From: an uncultured Candidatus Poseidoniales archaeon
Lineage (GTDB): Archaea; Thermoplasmatota; Poseidoniia; Poseidoniales; Thalassarchaeaceae
DNA length: 64,000 nucleotides
Reading direction: 5' to 3'
Assembly: GCA_905182515.1 (NCBI GenBank)
Contig: CAJJBW010000008.1
Location: forward strand, 62,001-126,000
In this document: positions 8,470 through 16,032 of the stretch, in pieces
Layout of the letters: each line of letters starts with the position of its first letter
Position numbering within the stretch: position 1 is the first letter of the stretch
The notes under the pieces: generated by a model
Databases searched by the model: none
Told to the model about the DNA's origin: nothing
Seen by the model: the letters and a program-made list of their open reading frames with translations, nothing else
Position numbers and translations under genes: made by a program

Positions 8470-9435
8470 ATGACAGACTACATTCAAGATTTTAAATCAA
8501 AAATTGATGAAACATCTGTAAGAAAAGATTTTCCAGAGATAACAGATACTGAAATCCCTGTTTGGCAAGGTAATCCCTCATTCCTTTCGATGGTCGATAA
8601 ATATGTTTTAGCAATACTAGTCTTTGGGTTACATATTTTATTTTTTATTGCAGAACAATTTGACTCTCCCGAAGGAGATGGCCAACTTAATGCAATAGTT
8701 AGTTTAATGAGGGCTATAATAAATGTTTCTGGAACTATGGGATTTGTTATTGCAGTCTTTTTCCTGGCAAAAATAAATCATTATGCAAATTTTTCTACTT
8801 CTGGTAGATGGACTACAACTTGGTTAGTCATAACAGGATTAGTACCATTTACATGGTATACAATGGATGTTGCTTCAATGATTGGCGGTTTCGTTGGTTC
8901 CGATTTCGATAATCCATTACCAGTCTGGAATAATCTGTGGTTTCTACCTCTGGGGATCATCTCTAGTACTATGATGATAATTCTGACTTTTATATATCAA
9001 CATGCATTCCAATATGCAATAACTGATCGTAGAATTCATATCCGTAAAAGCTTTTTAATTGTAAATTCAAGCGTTCATGGGATTGCATTTGATAAGGTAG
9101 AGAATCTAAAAGCCAATCCGTCAATACTTGGACGAATATTTGGCTTCGGCAATGTGCATATTCTAACTGCATCAGGACTTGGCTTGCAACATGATTCCTT
9201 TGGTTCAAGCGTAGGAGTTGGCCAAGAAATGTCGAATGCTGCCCCAGGAGGATTAAGCAAAATTTTCTCTTTGATGTTTGGTTGGGTGACAAAACAACGC
9301 CAAAGGACTTCAGTAGGTCAAGACCCTGCTGATTGCCTTTATGGAGTCCGAAACCCAATGAAAATTTACAGATTAATAAATGAACTCATGGATGCCAATG
9401 CCGCGCTTAGCCAAAATAATACAAATTCAGACTAA
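8470..9435 (+). CDS. Membrane protein with bacterial-type PH domain
   Basis: A 321-aa protein with about four hydrophobic helices in residues 35-180 (DKYVLAILVFGLHILFFIA; MGFVIAVFFLA; WLVITGLVPFTWYTM; LGIISSTMMIILTFIY). A DUF304/YdbS-like PH domain follows: YAITDRRIHIRKSF, then SVHGIAFDKVENLKAN and GRIFGFGNVHI. The C-terminal part after ~residue 240 contains a loop rich in Gly and Ser. Proteins of this type are membrane-anchored and of unclear function. GGAGTGAG just upstream of the ATG serves as ribosome-binding site. It probably heads a transcript with the TPR protein and TruA. Confidence 0.75.
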   Translation: MTDYIQDFKSKIDETSVRKDFPEITDTEIPVWQGNPSFLSMVDKYVLAILVFGLHILFFIAEQFDSPEGDGQLNAIVSLMRAIINVSGTMGFVIAVFFLAKINHYANFSTSGRWTTTWLVITGLVPFTWYTMDVASMIGGFVGSDFDNPLPVWNNLWFLPLGIISSTMMIILTFIYQHAFQYAITDRRIHIRKSFLIVNSSVHGIAFDKVENLKANPSILGRIFGFGNVHILTASGLGLQHDSFGSSVGVGQEMSNAAPGGLSKIFSLMFGWVTKQRQRTSVGQDPADCLYGVRNPMKIYRLINELMDANAALSQNNTNSD

Positions 9436-9496
9436 TCAATAAAAGCGTATCGTTCATAACCTATTGTCTTACGAGAAGGGGCTAAGGAGCATCCCA

Positions 9497-10045
9497 ATGA
9501 CCGAAGAAGATATATTAACCCAAGCAGCACAATGCATAACACAAGGCAATTATATGGGTGCTATGGAGATTTTTGAATCATACGTAACTGCAAATCCAAA
9601 CGATCCTTCTGGATACCATGGATGGGCAGAAGCAGCAATGTTTGAGATCCAAGAAAATGGCAATATGGATGATAAAGGAAAAGATATAATAAATGAAGGA
9701 AAGATTCAATCTTACCTTAGAAAAGCAGCAGGCTTAGATTCAGATAATGCTGAATATTTAGCATCATATGCTAATGCCCTAATTGAGTTTGATAGAGTCC
9801 CTATGGCAATTAGAGAATTCCAGAAGCTTAGAGTATTGGGGGAAAAGTCAGAAGAAGTGGATGTATCTTTCCATTTGTATGAGGCTGCTAGGATGTTAAT
9901 TGATTCAATAAATCTCAAAACTAATTTTGATCGTAGTGAAAAATTCGCCCAGCAATATATACCTATAGCAATAGAATTCGCTATTGTTGGCTTAGGGTTC
10001 TCTTCTGTTGAAGAAGCCATGGAATACATGGCTACCGAGGAATGA
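9497..10045 (+). CDS. TPR-repeat protein
   Basis: A small (182 aa) all-helical protein with TPR-like repeats: AQCITQGNYMGAMEIFESYVTANP, then SYLRKAAGLDSDNAEYLASYANALIEF, and REFQKLRVLG. It is likely a cytoplasmic scaffold; its partner is unknown. The track starts at TTG 9464, but AAGGAG at 9484-9489 is spaced 7 bases from ATG 9497, and the TPR pattern begins directly after that ATG, so I use it. It is 13 bases upstream of truA. Confidence 0.75.
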   Translation: MTEEDILTQAAQCITQGNYMGAMEIFESYVTANPNDPSGYHGWAEAAMFEIQENGNMDDKGKDIINEGKIQSYLRKAAGLDSDNAEYLASYANALIEFDRVPMAIREFQKLRVLGEKSEEVDVSFHLYEAARMLIDSINLKTNFDRSEKFAQQYIPIAIEFAIVGLGFSSVEEAMEYMATEE

Positions 10046-10058
10046 GGGAGAGGAAAAT

Positions 10059-10940
10059 TTGTCTAGCGACCGAGTCATGGTCGCTTTCGGATACCATGGT
10101 GATTCATTTCATGGATCCCAAATTCAACCGGATATTAGGACTGTAGAAGGCTCTTTACAGAAGGCCCTCAAAAGACTAACTTGGTGGACTAAAGGTTGTT
10201 TGGAAATATGTAGTCGAACAGACGCAGGTGTAAGTGTTAGAATGAATTTAGCATGCATCAATTTACCTACTTCAGTGGCTAATAAAGTTAGTTTCAAGTC
10301 TATGGCTAGAGCGATAAACGATCAGTTACCAGTCGGAATGATAATATGGTATATTCAAAAAGTTCCCCAATCTACTAGGAGTAGGAAAGCTAATTCTAGG
10401 CATTATCTTTACCGCTTAGGTTCGGTCGAAGAATGGCCGCTAAATCCTAATATGGAATTAATGAAATCTGCTTGTTCAATAATTGAAGGTAGGAATAATT
10501 TTACTAATTTATGTAAGCTAGAGGGTGACTTAAATCCTGATAGAATTATTGATGAATGCACGCCTTGGGTTGATTCAAATGGCAATATAATTGGAATTTC
10601 TGTAAAAGCAAGGGCATTTCTCTGGAATCAAGTAAGAAGAATCGCATCTGCAATTGCAGGAGTAGTTTCTGGCCGTATAAGTTTAGATGCTTTACAATCA
10701 GCACTTTCCAATCCGCACATCCCAGTGGATTTTGGTAGGGCAAATTCTGATGGTTTGATATTATGGTCTATATCCCACGATGAAATTGACGAAATTATTG
10801 ATTCTAGTTTTCCGGATGCAACACTTTTTACTCCAAGGCCGGCAGATCAAAGAGAATATAATAGATGGTTATCATTACTTAGGTATGAGACTTCAGCATT
10901 TTTAGAAAGAGAATGGTTAGTTAGAATCAAATTAGATTAA
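10059..10940 (+). CDS. truA: tRNA pseudouridine(38-40) synthase TruA
   Basis: Makes pseudouridine in the anticodon arm of tRNAs. The catalytic Asp lies in CSRTDAGVS, the N-terminal signature is VAFGYHGDSFHGSQIQP, and ARAFLWNQVRRIASAIAGV is the second conserved block. About 293 aa, normal for the family. The track start (10008) overlaps the TPR gene. TTG 10059 is preceded by GAGGGAGAGG at good distance, so initiation there is likely; ATG 10077 is the alternative. Its end overlaps the convergent riboflavin kinase gene by 14 bases. Confidence 0.9.
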   Translation: MSSDRVMVAFGYHGDSFHGSQIQPDIRTVEGSLQKALKRLTWWTKGCLEICSRTDAGVSVRMNLACINLPTSVANKVSFKSMARAINDQLPVGMIIWYIQKVPQSTRSRKANSRHYLYRLGSVEEWPLNPNMELMKSACSIIEGRNNFTNLCKLEGDLNPDRIIDECTPWVDSNGNIIGISVKARAFLWNQVRRIASAIAGVVSGRISLDALQSALSNPHIPVDFGRANSDGLILWSISHDEIDEIIDSSFPDATLFTPRPADQREYNRWLSLLRYETSAFLEREWLVRIKLD

Positions 10941-11409
10941 TGTAAATTTCTTCACCATCTTTACAAGGCATACTTTCTCTAAGAAATGAAGGTGATATTA
11001 TTTCCGCGGTTTTTACATGCCTAGTTAAATCGGGGATAAGAACGGCACAATCAATCCACTTTTCTCCCTCTTTTGAAATTCTAGCTCGAAAAGCAGTAGC
11101 CCCTCCGAATGACCTCCCATCTCTTTCAAATCCATGTATCCTATGAGATTCTGGACCATCTTGTGAGTTTCCTTTATCTAGGCCTGAAATTATTCTTAAT
11201 ATATTATATCCATCGACACTATCTTGAAATAAGTCAACATTTAATGTCCCGGGCCATGCACTATTCTCTAAAACTGCTTTAAATTGGTCTTGATAGTGCT
11301 TTTGAGCCATGAAAATATGGGCGCGCCCTAGGCCACTAGAAACCTCGCCTCGCAGCTCCATGGGGAAGTCAAAGAAATCTCCCTCATAAGGTTCGGCATT
11401 TTCCTTCAT
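10927..11409 (-). CDS. ribK: CTP-dependent riboflavin kinase (archaeal)
   Basis: Phosphorylates riboflavin to FMN using CTP; this is the archaeal family (DUF120), unrelated to bacterial RibF. Diagnostic blocks are LRGEVSSGLGRAHIFMAQK, the Y-x-x-Q-F block YQDQF, and WPGTLNVDL; FGGATAFRARI and CAVLIPDLTRH are the later conserved strands. ATG 11409 overlaps the stop of the upstream MBL gene as ATGA and gives 160 aa; the track start (11445) would add 12 residues without family similarity. Probably co-transcribed with the PqqB-like gene. Confidence 0.85.
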   Translation of the reverse strand: MKENAEPYEGDFFDFPMELRGEVSSGLGRAHIFMAQKHYQDQFKAVLENSAWPGTLNVDLFQDSVDGYNILRIISGLDKGNSQDGPESHRIHGFERDGRSFGGATAFRARISKEGEKWIDCAVLIPDLTRHVKTAEIISPSFLRESMPCKDGEEIYINLI

Positions 11410-12305
11410 AACGTAAACGTTTGACCTTCGGTTAAAATTTGCCATCCTAACTCAATAACTCGCACTGTCTCTTTTGAAGATGTGTTTAGTACCGGATTGG
11501 TATGATTAAGATGAAAGAAATATATTTCAATATCATCATCCGTACGCTCTCCTAACATCTCTAAGGTTTCACTAATTGTTGGATGGGGTATTTTGGACAT
11601 ATCTCTATCTCTTAATTCATTTTTATCCCAAAATGTGCCATCAATTAGTGCATAGTCAATTTTTAGTTTACTAAACCATTCTCTTATGGATTTACAATTA
11701 TGCATTTCCAATGTATCTCTCCAATCATCATGATCCGGTAAGAATAATAATGCATTATTACTACCTCTAATTATAATTGCATGAGTATCTGCGTACTCAT
11801 CTCTATGAGGGACTTTTATGAATTCTAATTCGAAACCGCATCTTATTGAAGGAAAGAATGCTATGTTAGATTCTATTATTTCACATTCAAAAGGAGATAA
11901 TAACTCCCTTTTCCTCAAAGCCTGAATAGAAGATTTACTTGCAAAAAAAGGAACTTCTTTTAAATTCATTACTTCTTTACCGAATTGTCCTAATCCTTCT
12001 ATATGTCCAAGATGGGTGTGCGTTATGCTTATTGTATCGGGGATTTGAATTTTTTTATAATTCATCATTTTTGACCATAAATTTAATTGGTCAGCAATAT
12101 TTCTGCCTGCTTCAATTAAATGAAAAGTCCCATCTTTCCCCTTTATTCCGCACGAAACAGAGTTTCTTTTTAAATTATAATTACTATGCGCAGCAATACA
12201 ATTTTCGCATGAACATCCAGTCTGAGGGACTCCTCCATCTTGTGCAATCCCAAGAATTGTAACTTCTATTGATTCACTTTTCACAATACAGGGGAGGGCT
12301 ATCAT
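11406..12305 (-). CDS. PqqB-like metallo-beta-lactamase-fold hydrolase
   Basis: A 299-aa protein of the PqqB branch of the MBL fold: ILGIAQDGGVPQTGCSCENC at the N-terminus, later HRDEYADTHA and FLPDHDDW, and FFHLNHTNP near the end. These are PqqB signatures. The core metal motif, normally HxHxDH, reads HTHLGH here, so the metal-ligand Asp is Gly. No pqqA, pqqC, pqqD or pqqE is in the window, so a role in PQQ synthesis is unlikely; many PqqB-like proteins act on other substrates. It is the first gene of a two-gene transcript with ribK, divergent from the KBL gene. Confidence 0.75.
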   Translation of the reverse strand: MIALPCIVKSESIEVTILGIAQDGGVPQTGCSCENCIAAHSNYNLKRNSVSCGIKGKDGTFHLIEAGRNIADQLNLWSKMMNYKKIQIPDTISITHTHLGHIEGLGQFGKEVMNLKEVPFFASKSSIQALRKRELLSPFECEIIESNIAFFPSIRCGFELEFIKVPHRDEYADTHAIIIRGSNNALLFLPDHDDWRDTLEMHNCKSIREWFSKLKIDYALIDGTFWDKNELRDRDMSKIPHPTISETLEMLGERTDDDIEIYFFHLNHTNPVLNTSSKETVRVIELGWQILTEGQTFTL

Positions 12306-12377
12306 AAATTAAATTCATTCATCATTCTATGACGAATCTTCCGATGGAGCAAAGAACTCTATCCATGCTTGCATGTC

Positions 12378-13556
12378 ATGGTAGCTGACATGTCGTGGAT
12401 GCGCGAAAGATATGAACAACTTCAATCACAAGGTCTAGATTGGAATCCTCCAACTTTAGAATCTGCCAGCGATTCAAGATGTATGATGGATGGAAAAGAA
12501 ATTATTATGCTTTCAGCAAACAATTATTTGAATTTAACAACCCATCCAAAAGTTGTCCAAGCTTCAATAGATGCGACCAAAAAATACGGTGCTGGTTCAG
12601 GTTCAGTTAGGGCAATTGCAGGAACTCTTGATTTACATTTGGAGGCTGAAAAAGTATGTGCAGAATTTAAAGAAGTAGAGGCAGCATTAATTTATTCTTC
12701 AGGTTATGCAACTAATGTTGGGCTTATTCCCACACTCGTCACTGGTCCAAATGATGTAATAATTTCCGATGAATTGAATCATGGTTCAATTATCGATGGA
12801 GTTAGACTTACTAAAGCATCTAGGGCCGTTTATCAACACAATGATATGGGGGCATTAGAAAATGTCCTCAATAATAATAAAAATTCTGATAGAAAATTGA
12901 TAATTACCGATGGTGTCTTTAGTATGGACGGAGATATCGCACCGCTTGATGAAATAACAAATTTAGCAGAAGAACATGATGCCATGATATTCGTTGATGA
13001 TTGCCATGGAGAAGGTGTTCTAGGGGGAGGAAGAGGAATAGTTTCGCATTTTGGTTTACAAGGAAGGGTAAATTTTGAAGTTGGTTCTTACTCAAAAGCC
13101 CTAGGTGTGCAAGGAGGTATATTGGCAGGCAGTGAGGATGTTAGGAATCATGCACTAAATCATAGCAGATCTTGGTTATTATCGGGAAGTCAACCCCCTG
13201 GCGTAGCAGCAGCCCAAAAAGCAGCAATTGAAGTTTTAATGTCAGAACCTGAACATGTGGAAAAATTGTGGAATAATACAAATTATTTCCTTAAAGAATT
13301 AAACTCTTTAGGCTTTGATACTGGAGTCAGCGAAACTCCGATAATACCAGTTATGTGTGGTGAAAGCATTATTGCTCAGAACTTATCTAAAGAACTTCGA
13401 AAAGAAGGCGTTATGGTCGGAGCGATTGTTTTCCCAATGGTGGCTCAAAATAAGGCTAGAGTCAGAACACAAATGTCCGCAGGGATATCGCGTGATGACC
13501 TTGACATAGTATTATCCGCTTTCGAGCGATGTGGCCAACGAATAGGCTTAATTTGA
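12378..13556 (+). CDS. kbl: Glycine C-acetyltransferase / 2-amino-3-ketobutyrate CoA ligase
   Basis: PLP enzyme of the alpha-oxoamine synthase family, which joins glycine and an acyl-CoA or runs the reverse step in threonine breakdown. The N-terminal block MLSANNYLNLTTHPKV is followed by GAGSGSVRAIAGT, the PLP-ring stacking region YSSGYATNVG, VDDCHGEGVLG and the PLP Lys in SYSKALGVQGG. Length (~392 aa) is typical. Related family members (BioF, SPT) use other acyl-CoAs, so the exact substrate is inferred. No threonine dehydrogenase lies nearby. The start is uncertain: TTG 12369, ATG 12378 and ATG 12390 are in frame, and none has a good Shine-Dalgarno site. Confidence 0.8.
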   Translation: MVADMSWMRERYEQLQSQGLDWNPPTLESASDSRCMMDGKEIIMLSANNYLNLTTHPKVVQASIDATKKYGAGSGSVRAIAGTLDLHLEAEKVCAEFKEVEAALIYSSGYATNVGLIPTLVTGPNDVIISDELNHGSIIDGVRLTKASRAVYQHNDMGALENVLNNNKNSDRKLIITDGVFSMDGDIAPLDEITNLAEEHDAMIFVDDCHGEGVLGGGRGIVSHFGLQGRVNFEVGSYSKALGVQGGILAGSEDVRNHALNHSRSWLLSGSQPPGVAAAQKAAIEVLMSEPEHVEKLWNNTNYFLKELNSLGFDTGVSETPIIPVMCGESIIAQNLSKELRKEGVMVGAIVFPMVAQNKARVRTQMSAGISRDDLDIVLSAFERCGQRIGLI

Positions 13557-13634
13557 GATTAATCAAGGTAGTTATGTTATTCTTCATAGGAGATATTATC
13601 ACCAAACCTCTATCAGAGATGATTCTGAGATTCC

Positions 13635-14801
13635 ATGACCGATGAAGAAGAATTATTTACAATCAAAACAAATCATCTTGATTCAGGTATGAGAGGGATG
13701 CCAGTAGGGACTTGTCAAACATCTTACGTTGATCCATTGGAAGGAGTTCATTACGTTGGCTACCCAGTTGGGGATTTAGCAAATTTAGAAGAAGAAGATG
13801 TAGTCTTTCTCCTACTTCACAAACACCTGCCAACTCCAGAAGAATCTGAAGCATTCCGGGCCGAACTCACTCATAGAGCTGAAGAAATGCCAACAGGTGC
13901 ACTTAGAGTTCTAGAATCATTAACTCCAGGTAGTGGCCATCCTATGGATTGGCTATCAATAGGAATAATGGCTCTTGGTGCCGCTGAAACTACTGGCGAT
14001 GTAAAAATAGACTCTATGAATTTAATAGCTAGAATGCCTGAACTAATGGCCAGAATTTTTCTCCTTAGAGGAGGTAAGAAAGAAGAAATAAGGCCTAGAA
14101 AGCCTGAGTTAGGATTGGTTGAAAACTTTGTTCACATGCTAGGCGTTAATGGCGAAAAAGCAAAAAAAATGGAACGCGTCCTAAAATTCTTTTTCATTCT
14201 TCATATGGATCATGGAGGTGGCAACTTATCTACGTTCTCAGGAAAAGCAGTCGCCTCGGGCCGGGCATCTGTTTATGCATCTCTATCTAGTGCTATGAAT
14301 GCATTATCCGGTCCCCTGCATGGACGAGCAAACCAATCTTGTTTAGAATTCATTCAAAGAATTGGAACTTCAGATCATGCTAAAATAGAGAAATTCGTGC
14401 GTGCGGAATTAGCTGCCCGCCGTCCAATATATGGCTTTGGACATGGGGTATTGAGGGCCGAAGATCCACGTGCAAGGCTGTTAATTGAATTGGGTTCAGA
14501 AGTATGTCCAGAAGATTCAAACTTCAAAATAGCCAAATCATTAAGGGAAGTTGTTCCTAATATATTAAAAGAAATACCTAAAATAAGTAATCCTTATCCC
14601 AATGTAGATTTAGCAAGCGGGAGTCTTCTGCATTCAGTAGGCTTTAGAAAACCTGATTATTATACTACATTTTTTGGCTGGTCCAGAGTAGCAGGAATAT
14701 GTGCTCAAATAATGGATGAAAGAAATGCTAGAGATGGCCGCGGAACTCCAATTTATAGGCCTAAATATATAGCTAAAAATCAACCTCAAAGAAGGCTGTA
14801 A
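13635..14801 (+). CDS. gltA: Citrate synthase (type I-like)
   Basis: Condenses oxaloacetate and acetyl-CoA in the TCA cycle. The catalytic triad is seen as His in GPLHGRANQ, His in YGFGHGVLRAEDPRA and Asp in YPNVDLASG. The form GHGVLR-x-x-DPR and the whole middle part resemble the mitochondrial/type I branch (GHAVLRKTDPR) more than the usual prokaryotic GHRVYK form. 388 aa. GAGATGA lies just upstream of the ATG as ribosome-binding site. It is convergent with the GDPD gene, one base apart. Confidence 0.9.
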   Translation: MTDEEELFTIKTNHLDSGMRGMPVGTCQTSYVDPLEGVHYVGYPVGDLANLEEEDVVFLLLHKHLPTPEESEAFRAELTHRAEEMPTGALRVLESLTPGSGHPMDWLSIGIMALGAAETTGDVKIDSMNLIARMPELMARIFLLRGGKKEEIRPRKPELGLVENFVHMLGVNGEKAKKMERVLKFFFILHMDHGGGNLSTFSGKAVASGRASVYASLSSAMNALSGPLHGRANQSCLEFIQRIGTSDHAKIEKFVRAELAARRPIYGFGHGVLRAEDPRARLLIELGSEVCPEDSNFKIAKSLREVVPNILKEIPKISNPYPNVDLASGSLLHSVGFRKPDYYTTFFGWSRVAGICAQIMDERNARDGRGTPIYRPKYIAKNQPQRRL

Positions 14802-14802
14802 T

Positions 14803-15930
14803 TTAAGCACTATGGGTCTTTCCTGCCCCTCTATGGCCTATTATCCGTGGTACTTCCCAAGGTAAGCTAGTTGCAGAAGTTTCCTCTAATATGGTGTTCA
14901 AACTTCTCTCCCAAGACCACTTTTTCCTCCATTTTTCTATGAATAAATTTCTTTCTTGATCTGATAATTCATGCCATGGAGATATCTCATCTCTGAATTC
15001 CAAAAGAATAGATTCATGTTGTTCCTCTGGAACTGCATACAGTTCAGCCTTTTTTTCATCAGTCAATGGTTTAGTAGCAGGTTTTGTCCATCTCGGATAT
15101 CCATTTTTTAAAGTGGTCGAATAAGGGGATAAATTATCAGTTATCCCAGTAAGTCCGGCTTCTAATAGTAATCTTTCTATATCTGTGTCACAAGGCCATA
15201 CATATATCGGATATCCTCTTCTATACTTGTTTAATCTTTTCAATCTAGGGCCTTCAAGTCCGACAGATAATCCTAAATTTATTCTGCTTTCTATTCCTCT
15301 TAGATATTGTAGCGAACAAGGAAGCATAGGCGAACCTTCTTTACGTTGTTTATTTAATAATCTGGGTAAAGAACTTATTAAAAATGAAGGTGCAGCGGTT
15401 ATTCTTTGTGTCTTCCAATTCCCCCATTGTCGAATATAAGGTCTTAATCTACTAAATTTAAGTTTGCTATCAATTTGTTTTGCTGCTGAAATCAACTTAG
15501 GTTCAAAAGAATATATTATACTACTGCTTTCAGGGATATCGAGTGGGTCAAGGCTTTTTTCAATATATTGAATCATTTTTACCATGTGTTCTTTCCTATG
15601 TTTACCTCCTATCCAACCTCCTGCTTTACCGCTTGATGGATGAGGTGGTTTTAATTCAATGCATGCAAAAGCTCCCTCTTCAGTTAACCTTCTTATGAAG
15701 TGTGTATCATCTAACAAATCTTCTATCGGCCGGATAAAATTAGGTAATTCATCTAAAGTCATACATTCGGGATATTCTCCATTTTCAGTTTTTGAATCAT
15801 GATGTAATACTAAGTGATTATCTTTTGTCAACCTTAGGTCAAATTCTACTCCATCGCTAACCTGTATGCCATAGGATAAAGCCTCAATCGTATTTTCTCT
15901 AGGTTGACGCCACTCCCCTCCATCGTCCAT
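14803..15930 (-). CDS. Glycerophosphodiester phosphodiesterase-like, apparently circularly permuted
   Basis: Family motifs are present but in an unusual order. The protein opens with RENTIEAL (residues ~11-18), VEFDLRLTKD and LVLHHD, then FACIELKPPH, and near residue 265 YVWPCDTD and GLTGITDN. These match the GDPD TIM barrel from just after its first strand to its last strand. The first-strand motif with the catalytic His-Arg, normally at the N-terminus, appears as the last 14 residues: PRIIGHRGAGKTHSA. About 100 residues of helical linker precede it. The family hydrolyses glycerophosphodiesters to glycerol-3-phosphate and an alcohol. Since barrel ends are adjacent in space, the C-terminal strand could complete the active site. 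There is no signal peptide. Confidence 0.75.
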   Translation of the reverse strand: MDDGGEWRQPRENTIEALSYGIQVSDGVEFDLRLTKDNHLVLHHDSKTENGEYPECMTLDELPNFIRPIEDLLDDTHFIRRLTEEGAFACIELKPPHPSSGKAGGWIGGKHRKEHMVKMIQYIEKSLDPLDIPESSSIIYSFEPKLISAAKQIDSKLKFSRLRPYIRQWGNWKTQRITAAPSFLISSLPRLLNKQRKEGSPMLPCSLQYLRGIESRINLGLSVGLEGPRLKRLNKYRRGYPIYVWPCDTDIERLLLEAGLTGITDNLSPYSTTLKNGYPRWTKPATKPLTDEKKAELYAVPEEQHESILLEFRDEISPWHELSDQERNLFIEKWRKKWSWERSLNTILEETSATSLPWEVPRIIGHRGAGKTHSA

Positions 15931-16032
15931 TAGTTAACGCACCTTGCTATTACACATAACTCTCATCATTTTATCATTGAATAAGCCCCAATACTAAAAC
16001 CCTAGTACGTATACCGGGGTACAGGTATTGAC

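Noticed and set aside
11406-12305. PQQ biosynthesis locus
   Set aside because: Only the PqqB-like gene is present; none of pqqA, C, D or E is in the window and the metal motif is altered.
13613-13628. TCAGA-GATGAT-TCTGA inverted repeat before the citrate synthase ATG
   Set aside because: The arms are only 5 bases and overlap the ribosome-binding site; too short to claim as an operator.
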